Source of the DNA: Aureimonas ureilytica DSM 18598 = NBRC 106430
GTDB lineage: Bacteria > Pseudomonadota > Alphaproteobacteria > Rhizobiales > Rhizobiaceae
Reading direction: 5' to 3'
Assembly (NCBI RefSeq): GCF_000382705.1
Contig: NZ_ARQE01000002.1
Coordinates: 248,001-312,000 of the forward strand
Length of the DNA stretch: 64,000 nucleotides
The notes below the pieces were generated by a model. The model was not told where the DNA came from, made no database searches, and saw only the letters and a program-made list of their open reading frames with translations. This document shows positions 9,761-17,620 of this stretch, in pieces. The translations under genes were made by a program, and so were the position numbers. Within the stretch, counting starts at the first letter, position 1; every line of letters begins with the position of its first letter.

Positions 9761-9920
9761 TCGGCCAACGCCGCGCTGTCTGATCGGAATCCTGCGTGAT
9801 CAATCTACAAAAACATAGAGCGTCTGAGCCTTTTCTCCTCTTAATTCGCATTCCCCGAAAGTGCCGCATTGATCCTTCGCCGGAAGGGGATTTCATTCGT
9901 CGCCGACAGCCAATGGACGA

Positions 9921-10577
9921 ATGATGAGCGACCAGGACCCATCCTCGATCAAGACCATCGCCCGCATGCCGATGATCGGCGATATCGCGCCGGATTTCGA
10001 ATGCCGCACCACGCACGGCGTCCGTCGCCTGTCCGACCATCGCGGCCGGTGGCTCGTCCTCTTCTCGCATCCTGCGGACTTCACGCCCGTCTGCACGTCC
10101 GAGTTCGTCGCCTTCGCACGGATGGCGCCCGAGTTCGCGCGGGTCGGCTGCGAGCTCCTCGGCCTGTCCGTCGACAGCCTGTTCTCGCACATCGCCTGGG
10201 TGCGCACGATCGAACGGCGCTTCGGCCTCGCCGTCCCCTTCCCGGTCGTCGAGGACCCGTCGATGGCCATCGCTTCGGCCTACGGCATGATCCATCCGGG
10301 CGCCGGCGACAGCGCGACGGTGCGCGGCTGCTTCGTCATCGACCCGCAGGGCGTGATCCGCATGTCCTGCTGGTACCCGATGTCGACGGGTCGGAATGTC
10401 GGGGAGATCCTGCGCACGGTGGTCGCGCTCCAAGTCCACGACGCCGAGGGTGTTTCGACGCCGGAGAACTGGCAGCCGGGTGACGAAGTGATCGAGATGG
10501 CGGCGTTCGAGACCGGCGACGGGCGCGACGTGGCCGAGTGGTTCTACCAAACGCGCAAGCTGGAGGCTGCGGAATGA
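9921..10577 (+). CDS. peroxiredoxin (1-Cys, Prx6-like)
   Basis: 218 aa thiol peroxidase of the AhpC/TSA superfamily. The peroxidatic cysteine is C58 in the motif HPADFTPVCTSEF, and a Prx6-type C-terminal domain follows with NWQPGDEVIEMA. There are other cysteines (C28, C87, C132 region), so a resolving Cys cannot be excluded. It would reduce peroxides or organic hydroperoxides in the cytoplasm, and in this setting possibly polysulfide-derived species. It is the first gene of the sulfide operon; its stop codon overlaps the next start (ATGA). Two adjacent ATG codons at 9921 and 9924 are equivalent starts. Confidence 0.92.
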   Translation: MMSDQDPSSIKTIARMPMIGDIAPDFECRTTHGVRRLSDHRGRWLVLFSHPADFTPVCTSEFVAFARMAPEFARVGCELLGLSVDSLFSHIAWVRTIERRFGLAVPFPVVEDPSMAIASAYGMIHPGAGDSATVRGCFVIDPQGVIRMSCWYPMSTGRNVGEILRTVVALQVHDAEGVSTPENWQPGDEVIEMAAFETGDGRDVAEWFYQTRKLEAAE

Positions 10578-11461
10578 GCGTTCCCATCGTCAAGGGCTTG
10601 TTCGACCCCCGCACCTTCTCGATCCAGTATGTCGCCGCCTGTCCCGACACGAAGCGATGCGCCATCATCGATCCCGTACTCGACTTCGACGAGAAGTCCG
10701 GCGCCACGGGGACGGTCAGTGCCGACGCCATCCTGGCCTATGTCGAGGCCGAGGGGCTGACGGTGGAATGGATCCTCGACACGCATCCGCACGCCGACCA
10801 CTTCTCGGCAGCCCGATACCTGAAGGAGCGGACTGGCGCGCCGACGGCGATCGGCGAAAGAGTGATCGAGGTCCAGACGCTCTGGAAGGACATCTACAAC
10901 TGGCCGTCCTTCCCGACCGACGGCTCGCAATGGGACAAGCTGTTCACTGAGGGCGAGCGCTTCCGAATCGGCGAGATCGACGCGCATGTCCTCTTTTCGC
11001 CCGGCCATACGCTTGCCTCCATCACCTACGTGATCGGCGACGCCGCCTTCGTGCATGACACGCTGTTCATGCCCGACAGCGGAACCGCGCGGGCGGACTT
11101 TCCGGGCGGCAGCGCCTCGCGCCTCTGGAACTCGATCCAGGGCATCCTCGCGCTTCCCGACGAGACCCGCGTCTTCGTCGGACACGATTACCAGCCGGGC
11201 GGCCGCGAGCCGATGTGGGAAGCGACGGTGGCGGAACATAAGCGCTCCAACATCCATCTGACGAAGGCGGCGACCGAAGCGGAGTTCATCGCGATCCGCG
11301 AGGCCCGCGACCGGACGTTGCCGATGCCCAAGCTCATCCTGCATTCGCTCCAGGTCAACATGAGCGGCGGGCGACTGCCCGAGCCGGAGGACAACGGCCG
11401 CCGCTACCTGAAGATCCCGCTGGATACGCTCGGCGGCGCCCCATGGAACGAGGCTGCCTGA
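10574..11461 (+). CDS. MBL-fold hydrolase, persulfide dioxygenase / Blh-type
   Basis: 295 aa metallo-beta-lactamase-fold protein of the ETHE1/Blh group, which oxidises glutathione persulfide to sulfite with O2 at a mononuclear iron. The motif H71-x-H73-x-D75-H76 (THPHADH), the later SPGHT histidine, the MPDSGTARAD aspartate and VGHDY are all present. It starts with an ATG overlapping the peroxiredoxin stop (ATGA) and ends one base before the ArsR-type gene, so the three are translated from one message. Unlike the two-domain Blh of Agrobacterium and Xylella, the DUF442 domain is not on this protein but on the SQR encoded two genes later. Confidence 0.9.
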   Translation: MSVPIVKGLFDPRTFSIQYVAACPDTKRCAIIDPVLDFDEKSGATGTVSADAILAYVEAEGLTVEWILDTHPHADHFSAARYLKERTGAPTAIGERVIEVQTLWKDIYNWPSFPTDGSQWDKLFTEGERFRIGEIDAHVLFSPGHTLASITYVIGDAAFVHDTLFMPDSGTARADFPGGSASRLWNSIQGILALPDETRVFVGHDYQPGGREPMWEATVAEHKRSNIHLTKAATEAEFIAIREARDRTLPMPKLILHSLQVNMSGGRLPEPEDNGRRYLKIPLDTLGGAPWNEAA

Positions 11462-11462
11462 C

Positions 11463-11897
11463 ATGTCGCCGCCGCTCGGTCGCCGCCCGGACGACGCCGC
11501 AAGGGCCGCCGAGTTCCTGAAGCGGCTCGGCAACCCGGGCCGCATGGCCATCGTCGCGCGGCTGCGCGAAGGCGAAATGACGGTGGCGGAGATGGAAACG
11601 GAGCTCGGGCTGCGCCAGCCGTCCCTTTCCCAGCAGCTTGCCGACCTGCGGGCGGGCGGGATCGTCGAGGCCCGGCGGGAAGCAAAGTCCGTCCGGTATC
11701 GCCTGACCGACGATCGGGCGAAGAAGGTGATCGACCTTTGCGACCTGCTCTTCGGCCCCGCGCCCGCGCGACCGGCGTCGGGCCTGGCTCCTGACGCGAA
11801 CCCAGGCACGGCTGTGAGGCCCCGCATCGGGGCCGCGGTTTTCGCGAAGGTCGGCACCCGTCTGCCGCCACGCACGGACGGCGCCGCCGACGCCTGA
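11463..11897 (+). CDS. ArsR/SmtB-family transcriptional regulator, BigR/SqrR-like
   Basis: 144 aa winged-helix repressor. The core from LGNPGRMAIVARL through LGLRQPSLSQQLADLR to REAKSVRYRLTDDRA matches the BigR/SqrR group, which senses persulfides by forming a tetrasulfide between two cysteines. Here only one cysteine exists in the whole protein, C93 in DLCDLLF. The position in the first helix region where BigR has its other Cys is occupied by Ala (IVARL). A 45-residue Pro/Ala-rich tail follows the core. Lying inside the sulfide operon, it is probably an autoregulator, but its sensing chemistry must differ from the two-Cys model. Confidence 0.9.
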   Translation: MSPPLGRRPDDAARAAEFLKRLGNPGRMAIVARLREGEMTVAEMETELGLRQPSLSQQLADLRAGGIVEARREAKSVRYRLTDDRAKKVIDLCDLLFGPAPARPASGLAPDANPGTAVRPRIGAAVFAKVGTRLPPRTDGAADA

Positions 11898-11988
11898 TCG
11901 GGTGGCGGACGCGTCGATGGCATGCCGCCCGCACGGGCAACCGTGCCGAGCCGAAGCGAACGAACCGAACCCTCGGGAGGATCACGAG

Positions 11989-13677
11989 ATGACCATCAAG
12001 ACGCTCGATGAGGCCCTTTCGGTCTCCCCGCAGATCTCCGTTTCCGATCTGCCGAAGCTGAGGGAACAGGGCTTCCGCTCGGTGATCGTCAACCGCCCGG
12101 ACGGCGAGGAGCCAAAACAGCCGAGCTTCGGCGAGATCGAGACGGCCGCCCGCTCCCTCGGCATGGAAGCGCGCCATGTTCCGATCAGGCCGGGCGAGCA
12201 GACGCAGGCCGACGTCGATGCCTTCCGTAGGGCCTCTGAGGCTCTGCCGAAGCCTATCCTCGGCTACTGCCGTTCGGGCACGCGCTCGGCGACCCTCTGG
12301 GCGCTCGCTCGGGACGGGCGGATGCCGCGGGAGGAGATCGTCGCCCGCGCCGGGCAAGCGGGATACGACGTGACGAAGGCCCTGGCCGCGCGTCCCGTAC
12401 CCTCTTCGGCGGCAGGGGCGAACGGCGAGATGCGCCATGACATCGTGATCGTCGGCGCCGGAACGGGCGGACTTGCCGCGGCAGCCAGCATGTTGGCGCG
12501 GGTCTCCGGTCTCGACATCGCGGTCATCGACCCGGCCGACGTGCATGACTACCAGCCGGGCTGGACGCTTGTCGGCGCAGGCATCTTCACCCCGCAAGAA
12601 ACCCGGCGCGACATGGCGTCCCTGATCCCCAAGGACGCCACTTGGATCCGGGCATCCGTTTCGGCCTTCGAGCCTCAGACGGACACGGTCGTCCTGTCGG
12701 ACGGGCGCAGGGTCGTCTACCGGAAGCTGGTCGCCGCACCCGGCATCGAGCTGAACTGGTCCGCGATCGAGGGTCTGGAGGAGACGCTCGGCCGGAACGG
12801 CGTCACTTCGAACTACCGCTACGATCTCGCTCCCTACACGTGGAAGCTCGTCCAGGGCCTCAAGGGCGGAAAGGCCCTGTTCTCGCAGCCGCCGATGCCG
12901 ATCAAGTGCGCGGGCGCACCGCAGAAGGCGATGTACCTTTCCTGCGACCACTGGCGCTCGAAAGGGTGGCTAGACTCCACGAAAGTGGAGTTCCTGAACG
13001 CGGGACCCGTCCTGTTCGGCGTCGCGGACTACGTGCCGCCCTTGATGGAGTACATAAAGACCTACGGCATCGAACTCTCGTTCAGCCACAACCTCGTGAA
13101 GGTCGATGGCTCCTCGAAGAGAGCCTGGTTCGAGCGGAAGGACAGGGACGGCCAGACGCAGATCGTGGGGCGCGAGTTCGACATGCTCCATGTCGTGCCA
13201 CCCCAACGCGCTCCGGAGTTCGTCCGCAACTCGGCGCTCGCCAACGAGGCGGGCTGGATCGAGGTCGATCCCTCGACGCTGCGCCATGTTCGCTTCCCCA
13301 ACATCTACGCGCTCGGCGATGCGACCTGCACGACCAACGCCAAGACGATGGCCGCGGCCCGCAAGCAGGCCCCGGTCGTTGCCGAGAACCTCCTGCGCGA
13401 TCTCGGACGCCTGAACCTCGAGGCGGTGGCGATCTACGACGGCTACGGGTCCTGCCCGTTGACGGTCGAACGCGGAAAGGTCGTGCTCGCCGAGTTCGCC
13501 TACGGCGGCAAGCGGGTCCCGAGCTTCCCCAAATGGTTCATCGACGACCTGAAGCCCTCGAAGGCGGCCTGGCTGCTGAAGGAGCGCCTGCTTCCGCAGG
13601 TCTACTGGCGCGGCATGCTGAAGGGCCGCGAGCCGATGGCCAAACCTGCCCACGCCCCGTTGAAGACGGTGGCCTGA
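11989..13677 (+). CDS. DUF442 phosphatase-like / sulfide:quinone oxidoreductase fusion
   Basis: 562 aa fusion. Residues 1-135 form a DUF442 (TIGR01244-type) dual-specificity-phosphatase-like or sulfurtransferase-like domain with the loop C94-RSGT-R99-S. Residues 150-562 are a flavoprotein of the sulfide:quinone oxidoreductase family with the FAD motif GAGTGG (156-161) and DYQPGW. PIKCAGAPQKAMYLS places C307 like the catalytic Cys of type II SQR, and GDATCTTN gives C447 near the second redox Cys; C489 is extra. It would oxidise H2S to a persulfide and reduce the membrane quinone pool. The start follows GGGAGGATCACGAG; an open extension upstream lacks such a site. Confidence 0.9.
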   Translation: MTIKTLDEALSVSPQISVSDLPKLREQGFRSVIVNRPDGEEPKQPSFGEIETAARSLGMEARHVPIRPGEQTQADVDAFRRASEALPKPILGYCRSGTRSATLWALARDGRMPREEIVARAGQAGYDVTKALAARPVPSSAAGANGEMRHDIVIVGAGTGGLAAAASMLARVSGLDIAVIDPADVHDYQPGWTLVGAGIFTPQETRRDMASLIPKDATWIRASVSAFEPQTDTVVLSDGRRVVYRKLVAAPGIELNWSAIEGLEETLGRNGVTSNYRYDLAPYTWKLVQGLKGGKALFSQPPMPIKCAGAPQKAMYLSCDHWRSKGWLDSTKVEFLNAGPVLFGVADYVPPLMEYIKTYGIELSFSHNLVKVDGSSKRAWFERKDRDGQTQIVGREFDMLHVVPPQRAPEFVRNSALANEAGWIEVDPSTLRHVRFPNIYALGDATCTTNAKTMAAARKQAPVVAENLLRDLGRLNLEAVAIYDGYGSCPLTVERGKVVLAEFAYGGKRVPSFPKWFIDDLKPSKAAWLLKERLLPQVYWRGMLKGREPMAKPAHAPLKTVA

Positions 13678-13737
13678 GGCGGTCGCCAATGTCGGGGCCG
13701 GCCGCGCTCCCTGTCTCCTCAACCACTGGAGGTCCCG

Positions 13738-14526
13738 ATGGTCCTCGAACCGCTGCAATACGGCCTCGGCGCCGTCTCGGGCTCGCTGGTCGGCTTCACC
13801 CTCGGCCTGTTCGGCGGCGGCGGGTCGATCCTTGCCGTTCCCCTGATGGCCTATCTCGTCGGCGTGCCGAGCGCCCACATGGCCATCGGCACCAGCGCGT
13901 TCGCGGTGGCGGTCAACGCCGCGACGGGTCTTGCCAGCCACGCGAGGCAGGGCACCGTGAAATGGCGCTGCGCGGCGCTCTACAGCATCGCCGGCGTCGC
14001 GGGGGCCGCGCTCGGTTCGACCATCGGCAAGGCGATCGACGGCGAGAAGCTCCTGTTCCTCTTCGCGCTCCTGATGCTGGTCATGGCCGTGCTGATGTTC
14101 CGTGGACGGGGCAAGGTCGGAATACCGGGTGCGGAGTGCAACCGCGAAAAGGCACCCAAGGTCCTCGGGTTCGGCGCCGCTACGGGCATCTTCTCCGGGT
14201 TCTTCGGGATCGGGGGCGGTTTTCTGATCGTCCCCGGCCTCGTTGCCTCGACGGGAATGCCGATCCTCAACGCCATCGGCTCGTCGCTGGTCGCCGTCAC
14301 GGCCTTCGGCCTCACGACGTCCGTCAACTATGCGCTTTCGGGCCTCGTGGACTGGCGGCTCGCGTTCGTCTTCGTCGCCGGCGGCGTCGCGGGCGGGCTG
14401 GTCGGCGTCCTGAGCGCCAAGCGTATGTCCGCCCGCAAGGGCGTTCTCAACGTGGCCTTCGCGGGCCTCGTCTGCTGTGTCGCCGTCTACATGCTGGTCC
14501 GAAGCGCGGGCAGCTTCGGCGGCTGA
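13738..14526 (+). CDS. TauE/SafE-family sulfite (or related anion) exporter
   Basis: 262 aa membrane protein with about eight hydrophobic segments arranged as two related halves. Each half has the signature glycine-rich loop (LGLFGGGGSILAVPL near residues 23-37 and FFGIGGGFLIVPG in the second half). Family members export sulfite, sulfoacetate or other organosulfur anions. Directly behind the SQR gene, with a GGAGG site six bases before ATG, the natural role is removal of sulfite made by the persulfide dioxygenase. The substrate is inferred from context, not from residues. Confidence 0.92.
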   Translation: MVLEPLQYGLGAVSGSLVGFTLGLFGGGGSILAVPLMAYLVGVPSAHMAIGTSAFAVAVNAATGLASHARQGTVKWRCAALYSIAGVAGAALGSTIGKAIDGEKLLFLFALLMLVMAVLMFRGRGKVGIPGAECNREKAPKVLGFGAATGIFSGFFGIGGGFLIVPGLVASTGMPILNAIGSSLVAVTAFGLTTSVNYALSGLVDWRLAFVFVAGGVAGGLVGVLSAKRMSARKGVLNVAFAGLVCCVAVYMLVRSAGSFGG

Positions 14527-14691
14527 CGTGGACGTCTCGTCCAGTGGTCCATCGACATGGAACCCCGTTTCATGCCGGCGGAACGTGCGGATCGAAGCAA
14601 ACGCTCCGATCCGTGACCCAGGCGGAACCGACGCGGCGACATCCCGCTGAAGCCTCTCGAAGCGTCTTCGCATGACGAAGGGACACTCATC

Positions 14692-16119
14692 ATGTTCGAT
14701 ACACTCGACCCCGTTCTCCTGGCGCGAATCCAGTTCGCGTTCACGGTCGCGTTCCACTTCATCTTCCCCGCCTTCTCGATCGGGCTCGCGTCCTTTCTGG
14801 CGGTCTGCAACGGAATGTGGCTGGCGACGGGTCGGCAGGTCTACCTGACCCTCTTCCAGTTCTGGCTGAAGATCTTCGCTCTGTCCTTCGCCATGGGCGT
14901 CGTGTCGGGCATCGTCATGAGCTACCAGTTCGGCACCAACTGGAGCGTCTTCTCCGACCGGACGGGCCCAATCCTCGGCCCGATGATGGCCTACGAGGTG
15001 TTGTCGGCGTTCTTCCTCGAAGCGGGCTTCCTCGGCGTCATGCTGTTCGGCCTGAATCGCGTCGGCAAGGGCCTGCACTTCTTCGCGACGTTGATGGTCG
15101 CGATCGGGACCCTCGGGTCCGCCTTCTGGATCCTGTCGGTGAACTCGTGGATGCAGACCCCGGTCGGTAACTCGGTCGCCGCCAACGGCCAGTTCGTGCC
15201 CGAGGACTGGTGGGCCATCGTCTTCAACCCGTCCTTTCCGTACCGACTGGCGCACACCGTCCTCGCGGCCTACCTGACGACGGCCTTCATCGTCGGTGCC
15301 GTCGGCGCCTTCCATCTCCTGCGCAACCGCCACAACGGCCCGGCCCGCAAGATGTTCTCCATGGCCCTCTGGATGGCGACGATCGTCGCGCCGATCCAGA
15401 TCTTCGCCGGGGACGCGCACGGGCTGAATACGCTGGAGCACCAGCCGATGAAGGTCGCGGCCATGGAGGGTCATTTCGAGACGACCCGCGACGGCGGAAT
15501 GCCCCTCACCCTGTTCGGCCTGCCGGACATGGAAAAAGGCCGCATGCGCGCCGAGATCGGCATCCCGAACGTCGGCTCGCTGATCCTGACCCACTCGCTC
15601 GAGGGCGAAGTCGCCGGCCTCGACCAGTTCCCGAAGGAGGACTGGCCCAACGTCTGGATCGTCTTCTTCACCTTCCGGATCATGGTCGGCATCGGCTTCG
15701 CGATGCTCGGCATCGGCCTGTGGGGTCTCTGGCGCCGCTGGAAGGGAACGATCTACGACGCGCCGTGGCTCCAGCGCGCCATGGTCGCCATGGGTCCGTC
15801 CGGGCTCGTCGCGGTGATCTGCGGCTGGTTTACGACCGAGGTCGGGCGCCAGCCCTACACGGTCTACGGCCTCCTGCGCACGGCCGAAAGCCATTCGCCG
15901 ATCGAGGCTGCGGCGGTCGGTGCGTCGCTCGTCGCCTTCGTCCTCGTCTACTTCGCCGTCTTCGGAGCCGGCACCTACTACATCATGCGCCTGATGGGAC
16001 GCGGACCGAGCGTCTTCGAGACGGGTCCGGACCCGCGCGAGCCGATCCGCACCGCCGGCATCACGCCGGGCCCCGCCATGGACACGCAGGAGGGCCCCGT
16101 CTCCGGGGCCCGCATCTGA
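14692..16119 (+). CDS. cioA: cytochrome bd-type ubiquinol oxidase subunit I (cyanide-insensitive type)
   Basis: 475 aa. The haem ligands are visible: H22 (FHFIF), H188 (YRLAHTV) and M331 (FRIMVG), with proton-path acids E102 and E110 and the quinol-binding GDAHGLNTLEHQPMK signature at 240-254. The Q-loop is short, as in CIO-type oxidases rather than the long-loop E. coli CydA. It oxidises quinol and reduces O2 to water in the inner membrane. bd oxidases are resistant to sulfide, which fits the adjacent SQR. A GAAGGGAC site precedes the start; the gap of 165 bases from TauE may hold its own promoter. Confidence 0.95.
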   Translation: MFDTLDPVLLARIQFAFTVAFHFIFPAFSIGLASFLAVCNGMWLATGRQVYLTLFQFWLKIFALSFAMGVVSGIVMSYQFGTNWSVFSDRTGPILGPMMAYEVLSAFFLEAGFLGVMLFGLNRVGKGLHFFATLMVAIGTLGSAFWILSVNSWMQTPVGNSVAANGQFVPEDWWAIVFNPSFPYRLAHTVLAAYLTTAFIVGAVGAFHLLRNRHNGPARKMFSMALWMATIVAPIQIFAGDAHGLNTLEHQPMKVAAMEGHFETTRDGGMPLTLFGLPDMEKGRMRAEIGIPNVGSLILTHSLEGEVAGLDQFPKEDWPNVWIVFFTFRIMVGIGFAMLGIGLWGLWRRWKGTIYDAPWLQRAMVAMGPSGLVAVICGWFTTEVGRQPYTVYGLLRTAESHSPIEAAAVGASLVAFVLVYFAVFGAGTYYIMRLMGRGPSVFETGPDPREPIRTAGITPGPAMDTQEGPVSGARI

Positions 16120-16132
16120 CAGGAGGCGACCG

Positions 16133-17146
16133 ATGGACCTTCCCCTGACCTGGGCCTTCATCCTCGCCTTCGCCGTTCTCGCCTATGTGGTGCTCGACGG
16201 CTTCGACCTCGGTATCGGGATCCTGTTTCCGTTCCTGAAGCGACACGAGGACCGCGACACGGCCATGAACACGATCGCCCCCTTCTGGGACGGCAACGAG
16301 ACTTGGCTGGTGCTGGGCGGCGGAGGCCTCTTCGCGGCGTTCCCGCTCGCTTACGCGATTGTCATGCCCGCCCTCTACGCGCCGATCATCGCCATGCTGC
16401 TCGCGCTGATCTTCCGGGGCGTCGCCTTCGAGTTCCGCTGGAAGACGGTGCGCTGGCGCGGCGTCTGGGACCTGTCCTTCTTCGTCGGCTCCGTGGTGGC
16501 GGCGTTCGCGCAAGGTGTCTCGCTCGGCACGATCGTGCAGGGCATCGAGGTCGCGGACCGGGCCTACGCGGGTGGCAATTTCGACTGGCTGACGCCCTTT
16601 TCGGCCGCGACCGGCATAGCGGTCGTCATCGGATATGCGTTGCTCGGCGCGACGTGGATCATCATGAAGACGGACGGCCCGCTCAACCGCCTGGCTGCCC
16701 GCTACGCCATGGGCCTCGCCGTCGGCACGCTGGCCGCCGTCGCGCTCGTGTCGGCCTGGATGCCCTTCCTCCAGCCGACCTTCTTCTCGCGCTGGTTCGC
16801 CGTTCCGCAGGTTCTCTTCGTCGCGCCGATCCCGCTCCTCGTCGCCCTTGCGGCCTTCAGCCTGTTCAAGGCGCTTCGCGACCACGTCTCGAACTACCGC
16901 CCGTTCCTGTCGGCTCTGGCGATCTTCGTTCTGTCCTTCGTCGGCATCGGAATCTCGTTCTACCCGAACATCCTGCCGCCCGAGCTCACGATCTGGCAGG
17001 CCGCGGCACCGGACTCCAGCCTCGTCTTCCTCCTCGTCGGCGCCGCCGTCCTGATTCCGACGATCCTCGCCTACACGGCCTATTCCTATTGGGTCTTCCG
17101 GGGAAAGGTCGTCGAGGGCGAGGGTTACCACACCCACAACCACTGA
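16133..17146 (+). CDS. cioB: cytochrome bd-type ubiquinol oxidase subunit II
   Basis: 337 aa partner of subunit I with about eight transmembrane helices. The N-terminus LVLDGFDLGIGILFPF region is characteristic (VVLDGFDLGIG), as are APFWDGNETWLV and the later WIIMKTDG. It begins 13 bases after cioA with a perfect AGGAGG ribosome binding site, so the two are cotranscribed. It ends with YHTHNH, a short His-rich tail. Confidence 0.95.
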   Translation: MDLPLTWAFILAFAVLAYVVLDGFDLGIGILFPFLKRHEDRDTAMNTIAPFWDGNETWLVLGGGGLFAAFPLAYAIVMPALYAPIIAMLLALIFRGVAFEFRWKTVRWRGVWDLSFFVGSVVAAFAQGVSLGTIVQGIEVADRAYAGGNFDWLTPFSAATGIAVVIGYALLGATWIIMKTDGPLNRLAARYAMGLAVGTLAAVALVSAWMPFLQPTFFSRWFAVPQVLFVAPIPLLVALAAFSLFKALRDHVSNYRPFLSALAIFVLSFVGIGISFYPNILPPELTIWQAAAPDSSLVFLLVGAAVLIPTILAYTAYSYWVFRGKVVEGEGYHTHNH

Positions 17147-17155
17147 AGGCACGTC

Positions 17156-17293
17156 ATGCCCATGCCCCACGCCGCCCTCGAACGCCTCCCGCGCCGGGTG
17201 CGTCAGCTTGCCTGGTTCGTCGCGCTGTGGGTCGGCAGCGTCGCCGCGCTCGGCATGGTGGCGCTGGCCATCCGCTGGGTGCTTGCGCCCTGA
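17156..17293 (+). CDS. small membrane protein, DUF2474/CydX-like third subunit of the bd oxidase
   Basis: 45 codons starting nine bases after cioB. The peptide has a basic N-terminal half (LERLPRRVRQL) and one transmembrane helix (WFVALWVGSVAALGMVALA), ending IRWVLAP. The layout of basic residues, one helix and a W near the end, directly behind cydB, is that of the DUF2474/CydX-type accessory subunits which stabilise bd oxidases. A second ATG two codons in is possible. It is too short for routine gene callers. Confidence 0.75.
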   Translation: MPMPHAALERLPRRVRQLAWFVALWVGSVAALGMVALAIRWVLAP

Positions 17294-17620
17294 CGTCACG
17301 GGTCAGGGCAAAGAGGAGGAAGCGACCGTGCCGGAGGGCGGCGACGCTGCTCCCATCACGACCTTATCGACTGTCTGTCCGTGGAGGCCAAAGGGCGAAT
17401 TCCGGTACCGCCGCCGCACCCGGCAGGCCGATGGTCAGCGCGAGGCCGGGCACCCTTCCCCGGACACCCGGCACGCGCGGGGTTCCGCCGTCTCGGGTGT
17501 TCCAGTTCCGCCGCGCCAACCCCGGGTGAGGGTCAGGCGCCGACGCGATGCCATCGCGAACTCCCGGGCGCCCGTGAGGGGCCTGAAGGAGAACGGTGGG
17601 GTCGCCAGCTTAAGGGAGAC
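17294..17620. other. intergenic stretch between convergent cio genes and histidine kinase
   Basis: 327 bases with no recognised gene. A GTG behind GAGGAGGAAG at 17329 opens a frame, but the product is not protein-like. A single CTTAAG half-site lies near 17609, close to the kinase stop codon; it lacks the partner hexamer seen at 19696-19712. No strong intrinsic terminator was found for either flanking gene. Confidence 0.45.

Noticed and set aside
9723-10550. A minus-strand frame of 275 codons opposite the peroxiredoxin
   Set aside because: Antisense to a certain gene; the product is rich in Arg, Asp and His with no motif.
12642-14675. A 677-codon plus-strand frame overlapping SQR and TauE in another frame
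   Set aside because: Out-of-frame shadow of two certain genes; the Arg/Gly/Pro-rich product has no domain and no start signal.
12970-16161. A minus-strand open frame of over 1,000 codons opposite the SQR, TauE and cioA genes
   Set aside because: It is antisense to three clearly recognisable genes and its product is low-complexity, rich in Arg, Glu, Asp and His. Similar shadow frames oppose lon, secDF and serS/surE.
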